Positions 27,162 through 35,637 of a stretch of 64,000 nucleotides of DNA are shown here, piece by piece (within the stretch, counting starts at the first letter, position 1; each line of letters begins with the position of its first letter). Position numbers and translations under genes: made by a program. The notes under the pieces were generated by a model. The model saw only the letters and a program-made list of their open reading frames with translations, did no database searches and was not told where the DNA came from. Source of the DNA: CAWJMD01 sp963700925 (GTDB taxonomy: Bacteria; Actinomycetota; Actinomycetes; Actinomycetales; CAWJMD01); contig OY969553.1 in the NCBI GenBank assembly GCA_963700925.1, positions 2,542,001 to 2,606,000 of the forward strand. The letters are read 5' to 3'.

Positions 27162-28128
27162 GGGCGGCCGGGCGGCTCTCGAGAAGCCGCCACGCGAACC
27201 GGTGAACCTCGCCGCCGATGGCGAGCTGCTGCCACAGGTCCGCACCAAGAGGTGGGGCCGGTGGGTGTCCGCTGCTGCCGTCGTGGGGCTGCTGGCCGTA
27301 CTGCTGCAGGCCATCTCAGAGGGCGCGATCGACTACGGGGCTGTCCCCGACCTGCTCACGCAGCCGATCATCCTCGAGGGCCTGGTCAACACGATCGTGC
27401 TCGCGGTCGTCGCCCAGGGCGGGGCCATCGTGATCGGCATCGTGGTCGCGCTGATGCGCATCTCGACCAATCCTGTTCTGCGCTGGGCGTCCTGGGGATA
27501 CATCTGGGTCTTCCGTGGACTGCCGGTGCTGCTGCAGATCCTGCTCTGGTACAACATCGCGCTGGTCTTCCCGCGCTTCAGCATCCCGATGCCCTTCACC
27601 TCTGCCTACCTGCTGGACCAGCCGGCCAACGCGTTGATGACCGGCTTCCTCGCGGCGCTGCTCGGCCTGGGGCTCAACGAGAGTGCCTACATGGCTGAGA
27701 TCGTCCGTGCCGGTCTGCAGAGCGTGGACCGGGGTCAGACGGAGGCGGCCAAGTCCATCGGCATGGCCCCGGGCAAGGTGTTGAGCAGAGTCGTTCTGCC
27801 GCAGGCGATGCGGGTGATCATCCCGCCGACGGGCAACGACTTCATCAACATGCTGAAGGGGACCTCCATCGCATCTGTCATCGGGTTCACCGAGCTCATT
27901 CACGCGGCGAACAACCTGTCGAGTCGCAGTCTGGCAGTGATGGAAACGCTTCTCGCCGCGGCGTTCTGGTACATGGTGGTGGTGAGCGTGGCGAATGTCG
28001 GGCAGCACTTCCTGGAGCGCTACTACAGCGCCTCCAGCCGCGACTCCACATCTCGTCCCGGCCCGAGCCTGCGCTCACGGATCGGTGGCTCACTGGCGCT
28101 GCCTCCCTTCGTCCGGGGCCAGCGGTGA
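27154..28128 (+). CDS. Amino-acid-type ABC transporter permease
   Basis: A 324-aa membrane protein of the His/Glu/Gln permease class. It has a hydrophilic N-terminal tail, a first helix (WVSAAAVVGLLAVLLQAI), then the BPD_transp_1 domain (LEGLVNTIVLAVVAQGGAIV, WVFRGLPVLLQILLWYN) and the EAA loop EAAKSIGMAPGKVLSRVVLP that contacts the ATPase. A single permease gene suggests a homodimer. The start is GTG 27154, whose 8-nt overlap with the binding-protein stop implies coupling. Confidence 0.9.
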   Translation: MPEGGRAALEKPPREPVNLAADGELLPQVRTKRWGRWVSAAAVVGLLAVLLQAISEGAIDYGAVPDLLTQPIILEGLVNTIVLAVVAQGGAIVIGIVVALMRISTNPVLRWASWGYIWVFRGLPVLLQILLWYNIALVFPRFSIPMPFTSAYLLDQPANALMTGFLAALLGLGLNESAYMAEIVRAGLQSVDRGQTEAAKSIGMAPGKVLSRVVLPQAMRVIIPPTGNDFINMLKGTSIASVIGFTELIHAANNLSSRSLAVMETLLAAAFWYMVVVSVANVGQHFLERYYSASSRDSTSRPGPSLRSRIGGSLALPPFVRGQR

Positions 28129-28907
28129 GCGCGGCGGACGTCGGTGACGTCCTGGTGCGAGTGCGCGGACTGCACAAGCACTACGGCCACCTGGAGGTGC
28201 TGCGCGGCGTCGACCTGGAGGTGCGACGAGGGGAAGTCGTCGTCGTGATCGGTGCATCCGGGGCCGGCAAGAGCACCATGCTTCGATGCATCAACCACCT
28301 GGAAGCCGCTGATACCGGGGAGATCTGGGTCGACGGGGTGCCGATCGGCTTCCGGTACGCCGACGGGAAGCTGCGGGAGCTCGCGGAGCGCCGGATCGCC
28401 CACCAGCGCGCCGACATCGGGATGGTGTTCCAGCGTTTCAACCTCTTCCCGCACCGGACGGTGCTCGAGAACGTCATCGAGGGACCGGTGCAGGTGCGCG
28501 GTGAGTCCCGGCGTGAAGCTCGGGCGCGGGCAGAGGAGCTGCTGGCGCGAGTCGGGTTGGCAGAGAAGGTGAACGTCTATCCCGACCGGCTATCCGGCGG
28601 GCAGCAGCAGCGGGTGGCGATCGCCCGCGCGCTGGCGATGCGTCCCAAGCTGCTGCTCTTCGACGAGCCGACCAGCGCGCTCGACCCTGAGCTCGTCGGC
28701 GAGGTGCTGTCGGTGATCTCCGAGCTCGCGGCGGACGGCATGACGATGATCGTCGTGACGCACGAGATCGCCTTCGCCCGCGAGGTGGCCGACCGAGTCA
28801 TCTTCATGGACGGTGGCGTCGTGGTCGAGGAAGGGCCACCGGCGGCGGTGATCGGTGCCCCGCAGCATGAGCGCACCCGATCGTTCCTGGCCAGGGTGAG
28901 CTCGTGA
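28125..28907 (+). CDS. Amino-acid-type ABC transporter ATP-binding protein
   Basis: A 260-aa GlnQ-like ATPase: Walker A GASGAGKST, Q-loop FQRFNLFPH, signature LSGGQQQRVA, Walker B LLLFDEPTSALD, switch His in VTHE. The GTG overlaps the permease stop (GTGA), and its own stop overlaps the aminotransferase start in the same way. It energises the importer encoded by the two genes upstream. Confidence 0.92.
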   Translation: MSAADVGDVLVRVRGLHKHYGHLEVLRGVDLEVRRGEVVVVIGASGAGKSTMLRCINHLEAADTGEIWVDGVPIGFRYADGKLRELAERRIAHQRADIGMVFQRFNLFPHRTVLENVIEGPVQVRGESRREARARAEELLARVGLAEKVNVYPDRLSGGQQQRVAIARALAMRPKLLLFDEPTSALDPELVGEVLSVISELAADGMTMIVVTHEIAFAREVADRVIFMDGGVVVEEGPPAAVIGAPQHERTRSFLARVSS

Positions 28908-30082
28908 AACATGACTACCTGGCGCAGTTCTCGGAGGACGAGGGATACCTGGACTTCGCGCGCGTCGGGCCCCCGTCGTCCGCCGTTGTCGAGGCCGTCA
29001 GCAGCGCGCTGAGCTCCGTCGCCGGCGCAGGTCCGGCGACGGTGGACCGGTTGATGGACGCCGAGGGGCGGGCAGTCCGGGGGGCTGCCCGTCTGCTCGG
29101 AGCCGCCCCGGGGCACGTCGCCTACGTGCCGTCCACCTCCGACGGCCTGTTCCAGGTGGCCTTCGCCCTGCCAGGCGATCGGCCGCGGGTGCTGGTCAGC
29201 CCGGCGGAGTTCCCGGCCAACCTCTACCCCTGGTGGCGGGCCGAAGAGGCAGGGCGGCTGGAGGTCGGTCTGCTGCCCGCCGGACCGGTGACCCCCGACG
29301 TCGTCCGGGCTGCGCTGCAGGAACGGGACGCGGCCGCCGTTGCACTCAGCGCCGTCGACTTCGCGACCGGACACCGGGCCGATCTGGCCGGGCTGCGTGA
29401 GGTCGTCGGGGAGCGGCTGCTGATCGCAGACGCGATTCAGGCGGTCGGTGCCGTGGACGAGGACTGGTCGGCGGTGGACGTGCTGGTGACGGGCGGGCAG
29501 AAGTGGCTTCGCAGCGGCTGGAGCACGGGCGTGATCGCCGTGTCCGGCCGCGCGCTCGAGCGGCTTCACCCACTGCTGAGCGGGTGGGTCGGCGTCGAGG
29601 AACCGCTCACGTTCGACGGCCGGATGCATGCCTTCGCTCCGGGCGCCGAGCGGTTCTCCAACACCAACTCCAGCCCCGTCGCCCAGGCGGGTCTCGCGGC
29701 CGGGCTGGAGCTGTTGCAGGACGCGAGCCCGGCCTGGGTAGCCGGTCGAATCGAGACACGGGTCGGCGAGCTTCTCGACGTCCTCGAGCGGCGCGGTGCC
29801 GTCGTCACGTCGGAGCGAGCCCCTCACCGGCGGGCCGGCATCGTGTCCTTCGCCATGCCCGGCGTGGACGGCCTCACCGTGCACACCACGCTGGCCGAGG
29901 CGGGTGTGACGTGCACGCGCCACGGTGAGCGGGTTCGGCTGTCGGTGCACGCGACGACGACTCCCGCAGCCCTGGGGCTGGTGGAAGAGGCGTTGACGTG
30001 GATCGGCGGGCAGGACGCGGCGGGTCGGTCGTCGCGCGGTAACTTGACCGCGAGTCTGTCAACGGCGGAAGGCGCGACATGA
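28904..30082 (+). CDS. Class V aminotransferase-fold PLP enzyme
   Basis: A 392-aa PLP enzyme with the cofactor lysine at Lys200 in VTGGQKWLRSGWSTG, the Asp that contacts the pyridine N in IADAIQAVGA, and SNTNSSP at the dimer/phosphate region. The fold is shared by cysteine desulfurases, kynureninases, isopenicillin N epimerase-like enzymes and some aminotransferases; no cysteine-desulfurase active-site Cys loop is evident, so sulfur transfer is unlikely. In this operon it probably removes or epimerises the amino group of the imported molecule. It is coupled on both sides by 4-nt overlaps. Confidence 0.85.
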   Translation: MKHDYLAQFSEDEGYLDFARVGPPSSAVVEAVSSALSSVAGAGPATVDRLMDAEGRAVRGAARLLGAAPGHVAYVPSTSDGLFQVAFALPGDRPRVLVSPAEFPANLYPWWRAEEAGRLEVGLLPAGPVTPDVVRAALQERDAAAVALSAVDFATGHRADLAGLREVVGERLLIADAIQAVGAVDEDWSAVDVLVTGGQKWLRSGWSTGVIAVSGRALERLHPLLSGWVGVEEPLTFDGRMHAFAPGAERFSNTNSSPVAQAGLAAGLELLQDASPAWVAGRIETRVGELLDVLERRGAVVTSERAPHRRAGIVSFAMPGVDGLTVHTTLAEAGVTCTRHGERVRLSVHATTTPAALGLVEEALTWIGGQDAAGRSSRGNLTASLSTAEGAT

Positions 30083-30960
30083 AGGTCGGACTGATCGGGA
30101 CCGGATACTGGGCGCGAGAGGTGCACGCGGCCGCCGTCCGCGCCGAGCCGGGCTTGGAGCTCGCGGGAGTCTGGGGGCGCGACGGTGAGAAGGCCCGCGC
30201 GGTGGCCGAGGACCTGGGCACCAGGGCGTACGAGGAGGTCGACCGCCTGCTGCAACAGGTCGACGCCCTGACGTTCGCGGTGCCGCCGTTCGTACAGGCC
30301 GACATCGCGGTTCAGGCGGCGGGCGAGGGCAAGCACCTTCTCCTCGAGAAGCCCATCGCGCTCTCACCGGAGCAGGCGTCGCGGCTGGCTGACGCCGTCG
30401 CTGACGCCGGGGTCGCCTCGATCGTGTTCTTCACTCACCGGTTCGTCGCGTCGCAGCGTCGCTGGCTCGAGCAGGCAACGGCAACTGGTGGCTGGGAACA
30501 TGCCTGGGCGATGTGGCTCGGCGCCGCCTTCGAACCAGGCAGTCCCTTCGACACGCCCTGGCGGCACGAGAAGGGGCCGCTGTGGGACGTCGGTCCACAC
30601 GCGCTCGCCATGCTGACCGGAGCACTGGGCCCGGTGTCCGGTGTCACGGCGGTTCGAGGTCCACGAGACCTGGTCCACCTGACGCTCGAGCACGAGGGTG
30701 GAGCAACGAGCAACGCCTCGCTCACCCTGATGGCGACCGCGCAGAACGCCCGAACCGGTGTAAGCCTCTGGGGTCCAACGGGTTTCAGCGACATGCCAGA
30801 GTCGGACACCAAACCTGTCGATGCTCTTCGCGCTGCCCTACGCGAGCTGCGCGACCAGGCGGCCTCCTCGGCGCCCAGTCACCCGTGCGATGTGCGGTTC
30901 GGCAAGGTCGTCGTCGACGTGCTGGCCGACGCGGAGCGCCAGCTCAACCGCCGGCCATAG
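30079..30960 (+). CDS. Gfo/Idh/MocA-family NAD(P)-dependent oxidoreductase
   Basis: A 293-aa dehydrogenase with the Rossmann opening VGLIGTGYWAREVHAAAV, the family EKP motif in HLLLEKPIAL (catalytic Lys), and a C-terminal alpha/beta domain with WDVGPHALAMLTGALGP. The family oxidises sugars, inositols and rhizopine-like amino polyols. Translation is coupled to the aminotransferase by an ATGA overlap. Its last 17 nt overlap the convergent MoaD-like gene. A ketone or lactone made here could feed the divergent SMP-30 enzyme, but this is inference. Confidence 0.88.
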   Translation: MKVGLIGTGYWAREVHAAAVRAEPGLELAGVWGRDGEKARAVAEDLGTRAYEEVDRLLQQVDALTFAVPPFVQADIAVQAAGEGKHLLLEKPIALSPEQASRLADAVADAGVASIVFFTHRFVASQRRWLEQATATGGWEHAWAMWLGAAFEPGSPFDTPWRHEKGPLWDVGPHALAMLTGALGPVSGVTAVRGPRDLVHLTLEHEGGATSNASLTLMATAQNARTGVSLWGPTGFSDMPESDTKPVDALRAALRELRDQAASSAPSHPCDVRFGKVVVDVLADAERQLNRRP

Positions 30961-31252
30961 CGCCGACGATCATGAACGGTTCCTTGCCGTCGGCGACCTG
31001 TTCGGGCAGGGCGGCGTCCGGCTCCTCGTGCGACAGGTCCTCCTCGCACGCGTAGAACCGCACCAGTGGACGGCGTTTCGCCGTCCCGCGATCGCGGATC
31101 GTGCCGCGCAGCATCGGGAACCGCGCCTCGAGCGCGTCGAGGACGGCGCGTTGCGTCACCTCACCCGCAACGTCCAGGCTGACCTCGCTGCCGACGGCTG
31201 CCATGGCACGCAGGTGGGCCGGCAGGATCACCCGGACCGAGCTGCTACTCAT
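30944..31252 (-). CDS. MoaD/ThiS-like ubiquitin-fold protein
   Basis: A 102-aa beta-grasp protein: strand VRVILPAHLRAMA, the middle VLDALEARFPMLRGTIRD, RPLVRFYACEEDLS and a C-terminus ending MAGG. The terminal Gly-Gly is the feature that is adenylated and thiocarboxylated in MoaD/ThiS sulfur carriers. It is encoded after, and overlaps by ATGA, an Asp-box propeller gene rather than molybdopterin or thiamine genes, so its carrier role is unclear. The start at 31252 is preferred over the upstream frame because the ATG overlaps the propeller stop exactly. Confidence 0.8.
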   Translation of the reverse strand: MSSSSVRVILPAHLRAMAAVGSEVSLDVAGEVTQRAVLDALEARFPMLRGTIRDRGTAKRRPLVRFYACEEDLSHEEPDAALPEQVADGKEPFMIVGAMAGG

Positions 31253-32364
31253 GGCAGTGTCTGCACCTCGACCGACAGCACGGCGGGCAGATCGCGGACG
31301 ATCGGCGCCCACGTGTCGCCGGAGTCGTTGGACGCGTACACCTGTCCGCCACTCGTGCCGAAGTACACGCCGCAGGACTCGTGCTGGTCGACCGCCATCG
31401 CGTCTCGCAGCACGTTGACGTAGCAGTCCTGTTGCGGCAGACCGGAAGTCAGTGCCTCCCACTCGTCCCCGCCGCTGCGGCTGCGGTAAACCCGCAGCTT
31501 CCCTTCGGGCGGGAAGTGGTGCGAGTCGCTGGTGATCGGCACGACGTAGACCGTCTCGGGCTCGTGGGCGTGAACCGTGATCGGGAAGCCGAAGTCGGTC
31601 GGGAGGTTGCCGCTCACCTCGGTCCAGCTGTCGCCGCCGTCCTTGCTGCGGAGGACGTCCCAGTGCTTCTGCATGTAGAGCACGTCGGGGTTGGACGGGT
31701 GCATGTCGATGCGGTGCACGCAGTGACCGACCTCGGAGTCCTGGTCGGGGATCTCACCAGAGCGCAGGCCCTTGTTGATCGGCTGCCACGTCTGGCCGCC
31801 GTCGGACGTGCGAAACGCGCCGGCCGCGGAGATGGCGACCCAAAGCCGGTCCGCGTCGGTCGGGTGCTGGAGGATCGTGTGCAGGCACATGCCGCCGGCA
31901 CCGGGCGCCCACTTGGGGCCGGTGTCGTGCTTGCGCAGGCCGGACAGCTCCGTCCACTCGACACCGCCGTCGGTGGACTTGAAGAGCGCCGCGTCCTCGA
32001 CGCCGGCATAGACCGTCTCGGCGTCGTGCAGCGAGGGCTCGAGGTGCCAGACGCGGGTGAAGGCCCAGGGCCGCAACGACCCGTCGTACCACTGGTGCTC
32101 GCCCGGGACGCCGTCGTAGGTGAAGTCGTTGCCGACGGTCTCCCACGTGGCCCCGCCGTCGTTGGAGCGCTGGATCACCTGCCCGAACCAGCCACTGGTC
32201 TGCGACGCGTAGACCCGGTCGGGATCCAGCGGCGACGCCTTGACGTGGTAGATCTCCCACCCCGGGAAGTGCGGGCCGTCGACCTTCCAGTCGGTGCGCC
32301 GCTCGTCCGAGGTGAGGGTGAAGGCGCCCTTTCGGGTGCCGACCAGGACACGTGTGCCACCCAT
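31249..32364 (-). CDS. Asp-box (BNR/sialidase-like) beta-propeller protein
   Basis: A 371-aa protein with at least five Asp-box motifs of the form SxDGGxTW: SNDGGATWE, STDGGVEWTE, TSDGGQTWQP, SKDGGDSWTE and SNDSGDTWAP. No signal peptide or sialidase Arg triad is obvious, so it is probably a cytoplasmic propeller of the VPS10/BNR glycosyl-hydrolase-like group rather than a true sialidase. It opens GGTRVLVGTRKGAFTL. Its coupling to a MoaD-like protein suggests the two act together. Function unknown. Confidence 0.82.
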   Translation of the reverse strand: MGGTRVLVGTRKGAFTLTSDERRTDWKVDGPHFPGWEIYHVKASPLDPDRVYASQTSGWFGQVIQRSNDGGATWETVGNDFTYDGVPGEHQWYDGSLRPWAFTRVWHLEPSLHDAETVYAGVEDAALFKSTDGGVEWTELSGLRKHDTGPKWAPGAGGMCLHTILQHPTDADRLWVAISAAGAFRTSDGGQTWQPINKGLRSGEIPDQDSEVGHCVHRIDMHPSNPDVLYMQKHWDVLRSKDGGDSWTEVSGNLPTDFGFPITVHAHEPETVYVVPITSDSHHFPPEGKLRVYRSRSGGDEWEALTSGLPQQDCYVNVLRDAMAVDQHESCGVYFGTSGGQVYASNDSGDTWAPIVRDLPAVLSVEVQTLP

Positions 32365-32744
32365 GTGCGGATCCTTCCGTGATGCCGGTTGGCCAGACGC
32401 TACTCGTCAGGCCCGACGGTGAGGACCCCCCTTCTGGCTGAAAGTCATCGGTGCCGCCGGCCGACAGGGAGATCCTCCGCCCTCGGGTCTGCGAGGTGCC
32501 GGAACCATCAAGACCAGGACTGGCCCGCCTGGTGCGGGGTCTGGCGGGGTCTACGAGGTGGAGGTCCTTGGCTTCGCCGAGACAGGAGGGGGATGGACGT
32601 TTGAGCAGGCGGAGGTGTTGCTGTGCTTCACGTACACGGTGACGCGGGAGACTGCCGACGTGCGGCTCGATGAGGTCGATTGCTGAGTCCGGTTCTCGCG
32701 GCCGGGCTATGGTCCACAAGGACCCGTCGATCAGAGGAGTCCCC
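32365..32744. other. Gene-free stretch with a possible gene remnant
   Basis: No full gene is visible. A short plus-strand frame ending near 32685 reads FEQAEVLLCFTYTVTRETAD, which looks like real protein sequence, and could be the tail of a lost gene. The last 60 nt carry the ribosome site AGAGGAG for the nitroreductase at 32745. Confidence 0.3.
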
Positions 32745-33218
32745 ATGTCGGACCGAGCTGCACGGAAGCCGCGACTGCCTCCTCGCTGGTTCGTCAGGAC
32801 TGCCTGGGTCGTCCACCGCGCCATGTATCGAGTCACCGGTGGCCGCCTCGGGCTGTGGCGTCCGAGGGAGAAGAAGTGGGGCGCGATGCGCCTCACGACC
32901 ACGGGGCGTCGCACCGGGCAGGAGCGCAGCGTGATCCTCGGCTACTTCGAGGATGGTCCCAACCTCGTCACGATGGCGATGAACGGCTGGGCGGACGGCG
33001 AGCCCGCATGGTGGCTCAACCTCCAGGCGCTTCCGCACGCCCGAGTCGAGCTCGGCGACGGGCCGCGCACGGTCATAGGCCGGGCTGCCCTGGGAGAGGA
33101 ACGGACTCGGCTGTGGGCCGCGTGGCGTGAGATCGACGAGAACCTGGACGGGTTTGCCGCTCTCAGGTCCACCGAGACCGCTGTGGTGGTTCTGGAGCCA
33201 CGGGACGATCCCGTCTGA
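32745..33218 (+). CDS. Deazaflavin (F420)-dependent nitroreductase-family protein
   Basis: A 157-aa protein of the DDN/split-barrel family: LTTTGRRTGQERSVILGYFE, then GPNLVTMAMNGWADGEPAWW and LNLQALPHARVELG. These match the F420-binding half-barrel in mycobacterial DDN-type enzymes. Members reduce quinones or bind F420/FMN. The start at 32745 has GAGGAG 7 nt upstream. It stands alone on the plus strand and is convergent with the baseplate-like gene that follows. The substrate is unknown. Confidence 0.85.
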   Translation: MSDRAARKPRLPPRWFVRTAWVVHRAMYRVTGGRLGLWRPREKKWGAMRLTTTGRRTGQERSVILGYFEDGPNLVTMAMNGWADGEPAWWLNLQALPHARVELGDGPRTVIGRAALGEERTRLWAAWREIDENLDGFAALRSTETAVVVLEPRDDPV

Positions 33219-33704
33219 TCACGCGCCCAGGGGCCGCCGTACCGACAGGTCCAGGGACACCGATCCCCGCCGGCGACGCTTGAGCACGGCCAAGACCAGA
33301 GCCTCCGAGGCTGCATCCGTCGGCGAGGCCAACGTCACCTGCGGCTCTTCGACCCAGCTGCCGTTGGCTTCAGTGCCGTCAGGACCCGGGAGGTTGCCCT
33401 CCGGCTCCTCCGCCCAGGCGATGAGAACGTGCAGACCGTTCCCGCGAGCCGGCAACTCCACGAGATCAAGGCATCGCCGATGGGACAGGACGATCTCGCG
33501 CCCCAACACGTCGATCGCCAGTCCTGGGCTGACGTGAAGGCGGTCCCCGTCCACACTGACGTCGAGGCCGTCAACCACCCCATAACCATGCAGGCGGTTG
33601 TGCAGAAATCTCATGCGTCGGTGGTATTCCTGATCCGTCCGAAGGTCGTCCGCCGTGAGAAGTCGCCCGGCGAAGTAGTTCACGCGGCGAGGGGCATCAC
33701 TCAC
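33219..33704 (-). CDS. Phage-baseplate/contractile-particle-associated protein
   Basis: A 161-aa protein beginning RRVNYFAGRLLTADDLRTDQ, then FLHNRLHGYGVVDGLDVSVD and LHVSPGLAIDVLGREIVLSH. I associate this opening with proteins encoded among phage-tail and extracellular contractile injection (eCIS) genes, but here it is alone. Usual versions are longer, so this may be just the N-terminal module. I place the start at GTG 33704 with GGAGG five nt upstream rather than at 33716. Assignment rests on pattern memory, so the family name needs a profile search. Confidence 0.6.
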   Translation of the reverse strand: MSDAPRRVNYFAGRLLTADDLRTDQEYHRRMRFLHNRLHGYGVVDGLDVSVDGDRLHVSPGLAIDVLGREIVLSHRRCLDLVELPARGNGLHVLIAWAEEPEGNLPGPDGTEANGSWVEEPQVTLASPTDAASEALVLAVLKRRRRGSVSLDLSVRRPLGA

Positions 33705-33763
33705 GGGCACCTCCACAACCTACGCTCTGCGCCGCCGGGTTGCGGTCCTCCGAGCTAGATGTA

Positions 33764-33785
33764 ACATGCGTACATGTTTGTATGT
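33764..33785. promoter_or_regulatory. Candidate TetR operator
   Basis: ACATG-CGTA-CATGT at 33764-33777 is an inverted repeat, and a further GTATGTG half-site-like sequence follows at 33779-33785. It lies 17 nt before the tetR-type start codon, so autoregulation is likely. Confidence 0.5.
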
Positions 33786-33793
33786 GATCTCCG

Positions 33794-34438
33794 ATGACGG
33801 CGACAGAGACGCCGAACCCTGTCCGCCGGACCCAGGCGGATCGGCGTGCCCGCTCGCGCACCGCGCTCCTCGAGTCGGCGGCACGGGGCCTGTCGCGGTA
33901 CGGCTACGGCAATCTCGCGCTCGAGCGTGTGGCCAAGGATGCGGGCTACACGCGCGGCGCGCTGTACCACCAGTTCCAGGACAAGCAGGAACTGACCCTG
34001 GCCGTGTTCGAGTGGATCCTCGAGACGTGGGACAAGGAGGTCCTCGCCCTCGTCGAGGCGGAGACGGAGCCGGTCGCGGCCCTTCTCGCGCTGGCACGCG
34101 GTCACGCCGTCTTCTGCCGGCGTGACATCGCGCGCGTCGCGGTCGCGCTGCGGCTGGAGTTCTCCGGACAGGACCACCCCATCGGGCGCGCGGTCGAAGA
34201 GGCGTACGAGCTGCTCGTCAAACGCTGCGTCCGCCTCGTCACGGCAGGCCGGAAGTCGGGGACCATCCCGCCCGGCCCGCCGGCCCGGGCCGTCGCGCTC
34301 GCCTTCCTCGGAGCGTTTGAGGGGACCGTGATCGCACTGGCCGGCCAGGCCCCCCACGACGAGCTGCTCGCAGTCCGTGCCGCCGCAGGCGTTCTCGGAC
34401 TCCACCCACGACACGACATGGAGGCAGACACGACATGA
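33794..34438 (+). CDS. TetR-family transcriptional regulator
   Basis: A 214-aa regulator. The N-terminal TetR DNA-binding domain is clear: RSRTALLESAARGLSRYGYG, then LALERVAKDAGYTRGALYHQ with FQDKQELTLAVFEW. The C-terminal ligand domain is all-helical and not diagnostic. The stop overlaps the next start (ATGA), so the DUF2867 gene is in the same operon and probably part of its regulon. A palindromic site sits directly upstream. Confidence 0.9.
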   Translation: MTATETPNPVRRTQADRRARSRTALLESAARGLSRYGYGNLALERVAKDAGYTRGALYHQFQDKQELTLAVFEWILETWDKEVLALVEAETEPVAALLALARGHAVFCRRDIARVAVALRLEFSGQDHPIGRAVEEAYELLVKRCVRLVTAGRKSGTIPPGPPARAVALAFLGAFEGTVIALAGQAPHDELLAVRAAAGVLGLHPRHDMEADTT

Positions 34439-35127
34439 AGCTCCCGGACACTGCACACACGGGACGGCCCTGGCGAATCCACGAGATCACCCCAGACTTC
34501 CGGCTCTATGACGTGTGGGCTCTACCGACCCCCGGCGGTCCTGACGACTTCCCGCGACTGGTCCGGCAGTTCGCCGGCGGCGACACGGCGCACAACCCGT
34601 CCTGGATCGCCCGCACGCTCTTCGCCATCCGCTGGAAGCTCGGGGCCCTGTTCGGCTGGGACGACCCCGATGCGGGTGTCGGCTCCCGCGTGCCGACGCT
34701 GCGTAACCGGTTGCCGGCCGACTTGCTCGACGGTCCTCAAGGTCCCGAGTTCGACACACTCCCCTTCAGGTCGGTCTACCTGATTGACGACGAGTGGGCA
34801 GCGGAAATGGGGAACCGGACCGTGCACGCGGTGATGCACATCGGCTGGGTGCCGGACGAGGCAGTGGGATATCGCGGCCACATGGCCGTTCTGGTGCGGC
34901 CGAACGGTCTGTGGGGCAAGGCCTACATGGCCGCCATCGCACCGTTCCGGCACCTGTTCGTCTACCCGCCCCTGATGCGGGACATCGGGCGGGAGTGGCG
35001 GAGCCACAAAGCAGCGACCACGGCAGCGCCCACGGCCGCGGCCACCCACACCAGTGAGATCGCCCAGACCGCCTCGACGTTCACCCCGGAAGGGGTCGTC
35101 GAGAGGGGTGGAAAGAACAGCATCTGA
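34435..35127 (+). CDS. DUF2867-family protein
   Basis: A 230-aa protein. About 1-185 match the DUF2867 type (FRLYDVWALPTPGGPDDFPR, RWKLGALFGWDDP, RSVYLIDDEWAAEMGNRTVH, GWVPDEAVGYRGHMAVLVRP). Members of this group are often small lipid/hydrophobic-ligand-type proteins with unknown role. Family similarity ends near GREWRS; the last ~45 residues (Ala/Thr-rich) are encoded entirely opposite the convergent DUF6518 gene and look like read-through past a lost stop. Translationally coupled to the TetR gene. Confidence 0.75.
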   Translation: MKLPDTAHTGRPWRIHEITPDFRLYDVWALPTPGGPDDFPRLVRQFAGGDTAHNPSWIARTLFAIRWKLGALFGWDDPDAGVGSRVPTLRNRLPADLLDGPQGPEFDTLPFRSVYLIDDEWAAEMGNRTVHAVMHIGWVPDEAVGYRGHMAVLVRPNGLWGKAYMAAIAPFRHLFVYPPLMRDIGREWRSHKAATTAAPTAAATHTSEIAQTASTFTPEGVVERGGKNSI

Positions 35128-35585
35128 ATCGCCGCTCCCAGTGGGACGGTCAGGCCGGCCGCCAGACCGACCCACCCGCGCCGCCCGATGGATGCCCCGA
35201 TGGCCCCCAGAGGTCCTCCGAAGATCGCGCTTGCCGCCCACCACAGGCGCATCTCCCAGAGGTATCCCAGGAGCGGCTCCTGCCGCAGCAACGCGTCCGC
35301 GCCGTAGTAGGAGGTCGTCGCCGCAAGGAGCGCAACGACGCCGGTTGCTGCCCCTTGACCCCGCGAACCCGTCGCCCAACCAACGGCCACTGCGAGTGCC
35401 GCCCATGCCCAGGCCGAGTCCAGGATCAGACTGACGACCTCGGCAGCCGACGCCCAGCCCGTGCCAGCCAGATGGCCACCAAGGGCAGGGTTGTACGAGG
35501 AGCTTGCTGCGTTGGCGAGCGAGGTCAGTGCCCCGTATGCGGCGCCAACGGCAAGACATACCAACAACTTTCCCGAGACGCGCAT
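34962..35585 (-). CDS. DUF6518-type integral membrane protein
   Basis: A 207-aa protein with about six hydrophobic helices: LLVCLAVGAAYGALTSLANA, AWAALAVAVGW, ATGVVALLAATTSYYGADAL, LWWAASAIFGGPLGAIGASI, VGLAAGLTVPLGAAIQMLFF and AISLVWVAAAVGAAVVAALW. YYGADALLR is a family-like spot. Role unknown. Its last 166 nt overlap the convergent DUF2867 gene on the other strand, an unusually long overlap. Confidence 0.75.
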   Translation of the reverse strand: MRVSGKLLVCLAVGAAYGALTSLANAASSSYNPALGGHLAGTGWASAAEVVSLILDSAWAWAALAVAVGWATGSRGQGAATGVVALLAATTSYYGADALLRQEPLLGYLWEMRLWWAASAIFGGPLGAIGASIGRRGWVGLAAGLTVPLGAAIQMLFFPPLSTTPSGVNVEAVWAISLVWVAAAVGAAVVAALWLRHSRPMSRIRGG

Positions 35586-35637
35586 CCCGACACAGTAGGG
35601 CGGCGGGGTCTCCTGACCGCCGCCGCCCCCCTGTGCA

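Noticed and set aside
31249..32364. True sialidase
   Set aside because: Asp boxes are present, but the catalytic Arg triad, Tyr/Glu pair and a signal peptide are not apparent.
31381..32382. 333-aa plus-strand frame opposite the propeller gene
   Set aside because: Val/Gly/Asp-rich mirror of the Asp-box coding strand; the sense frame has five Asp boxes.
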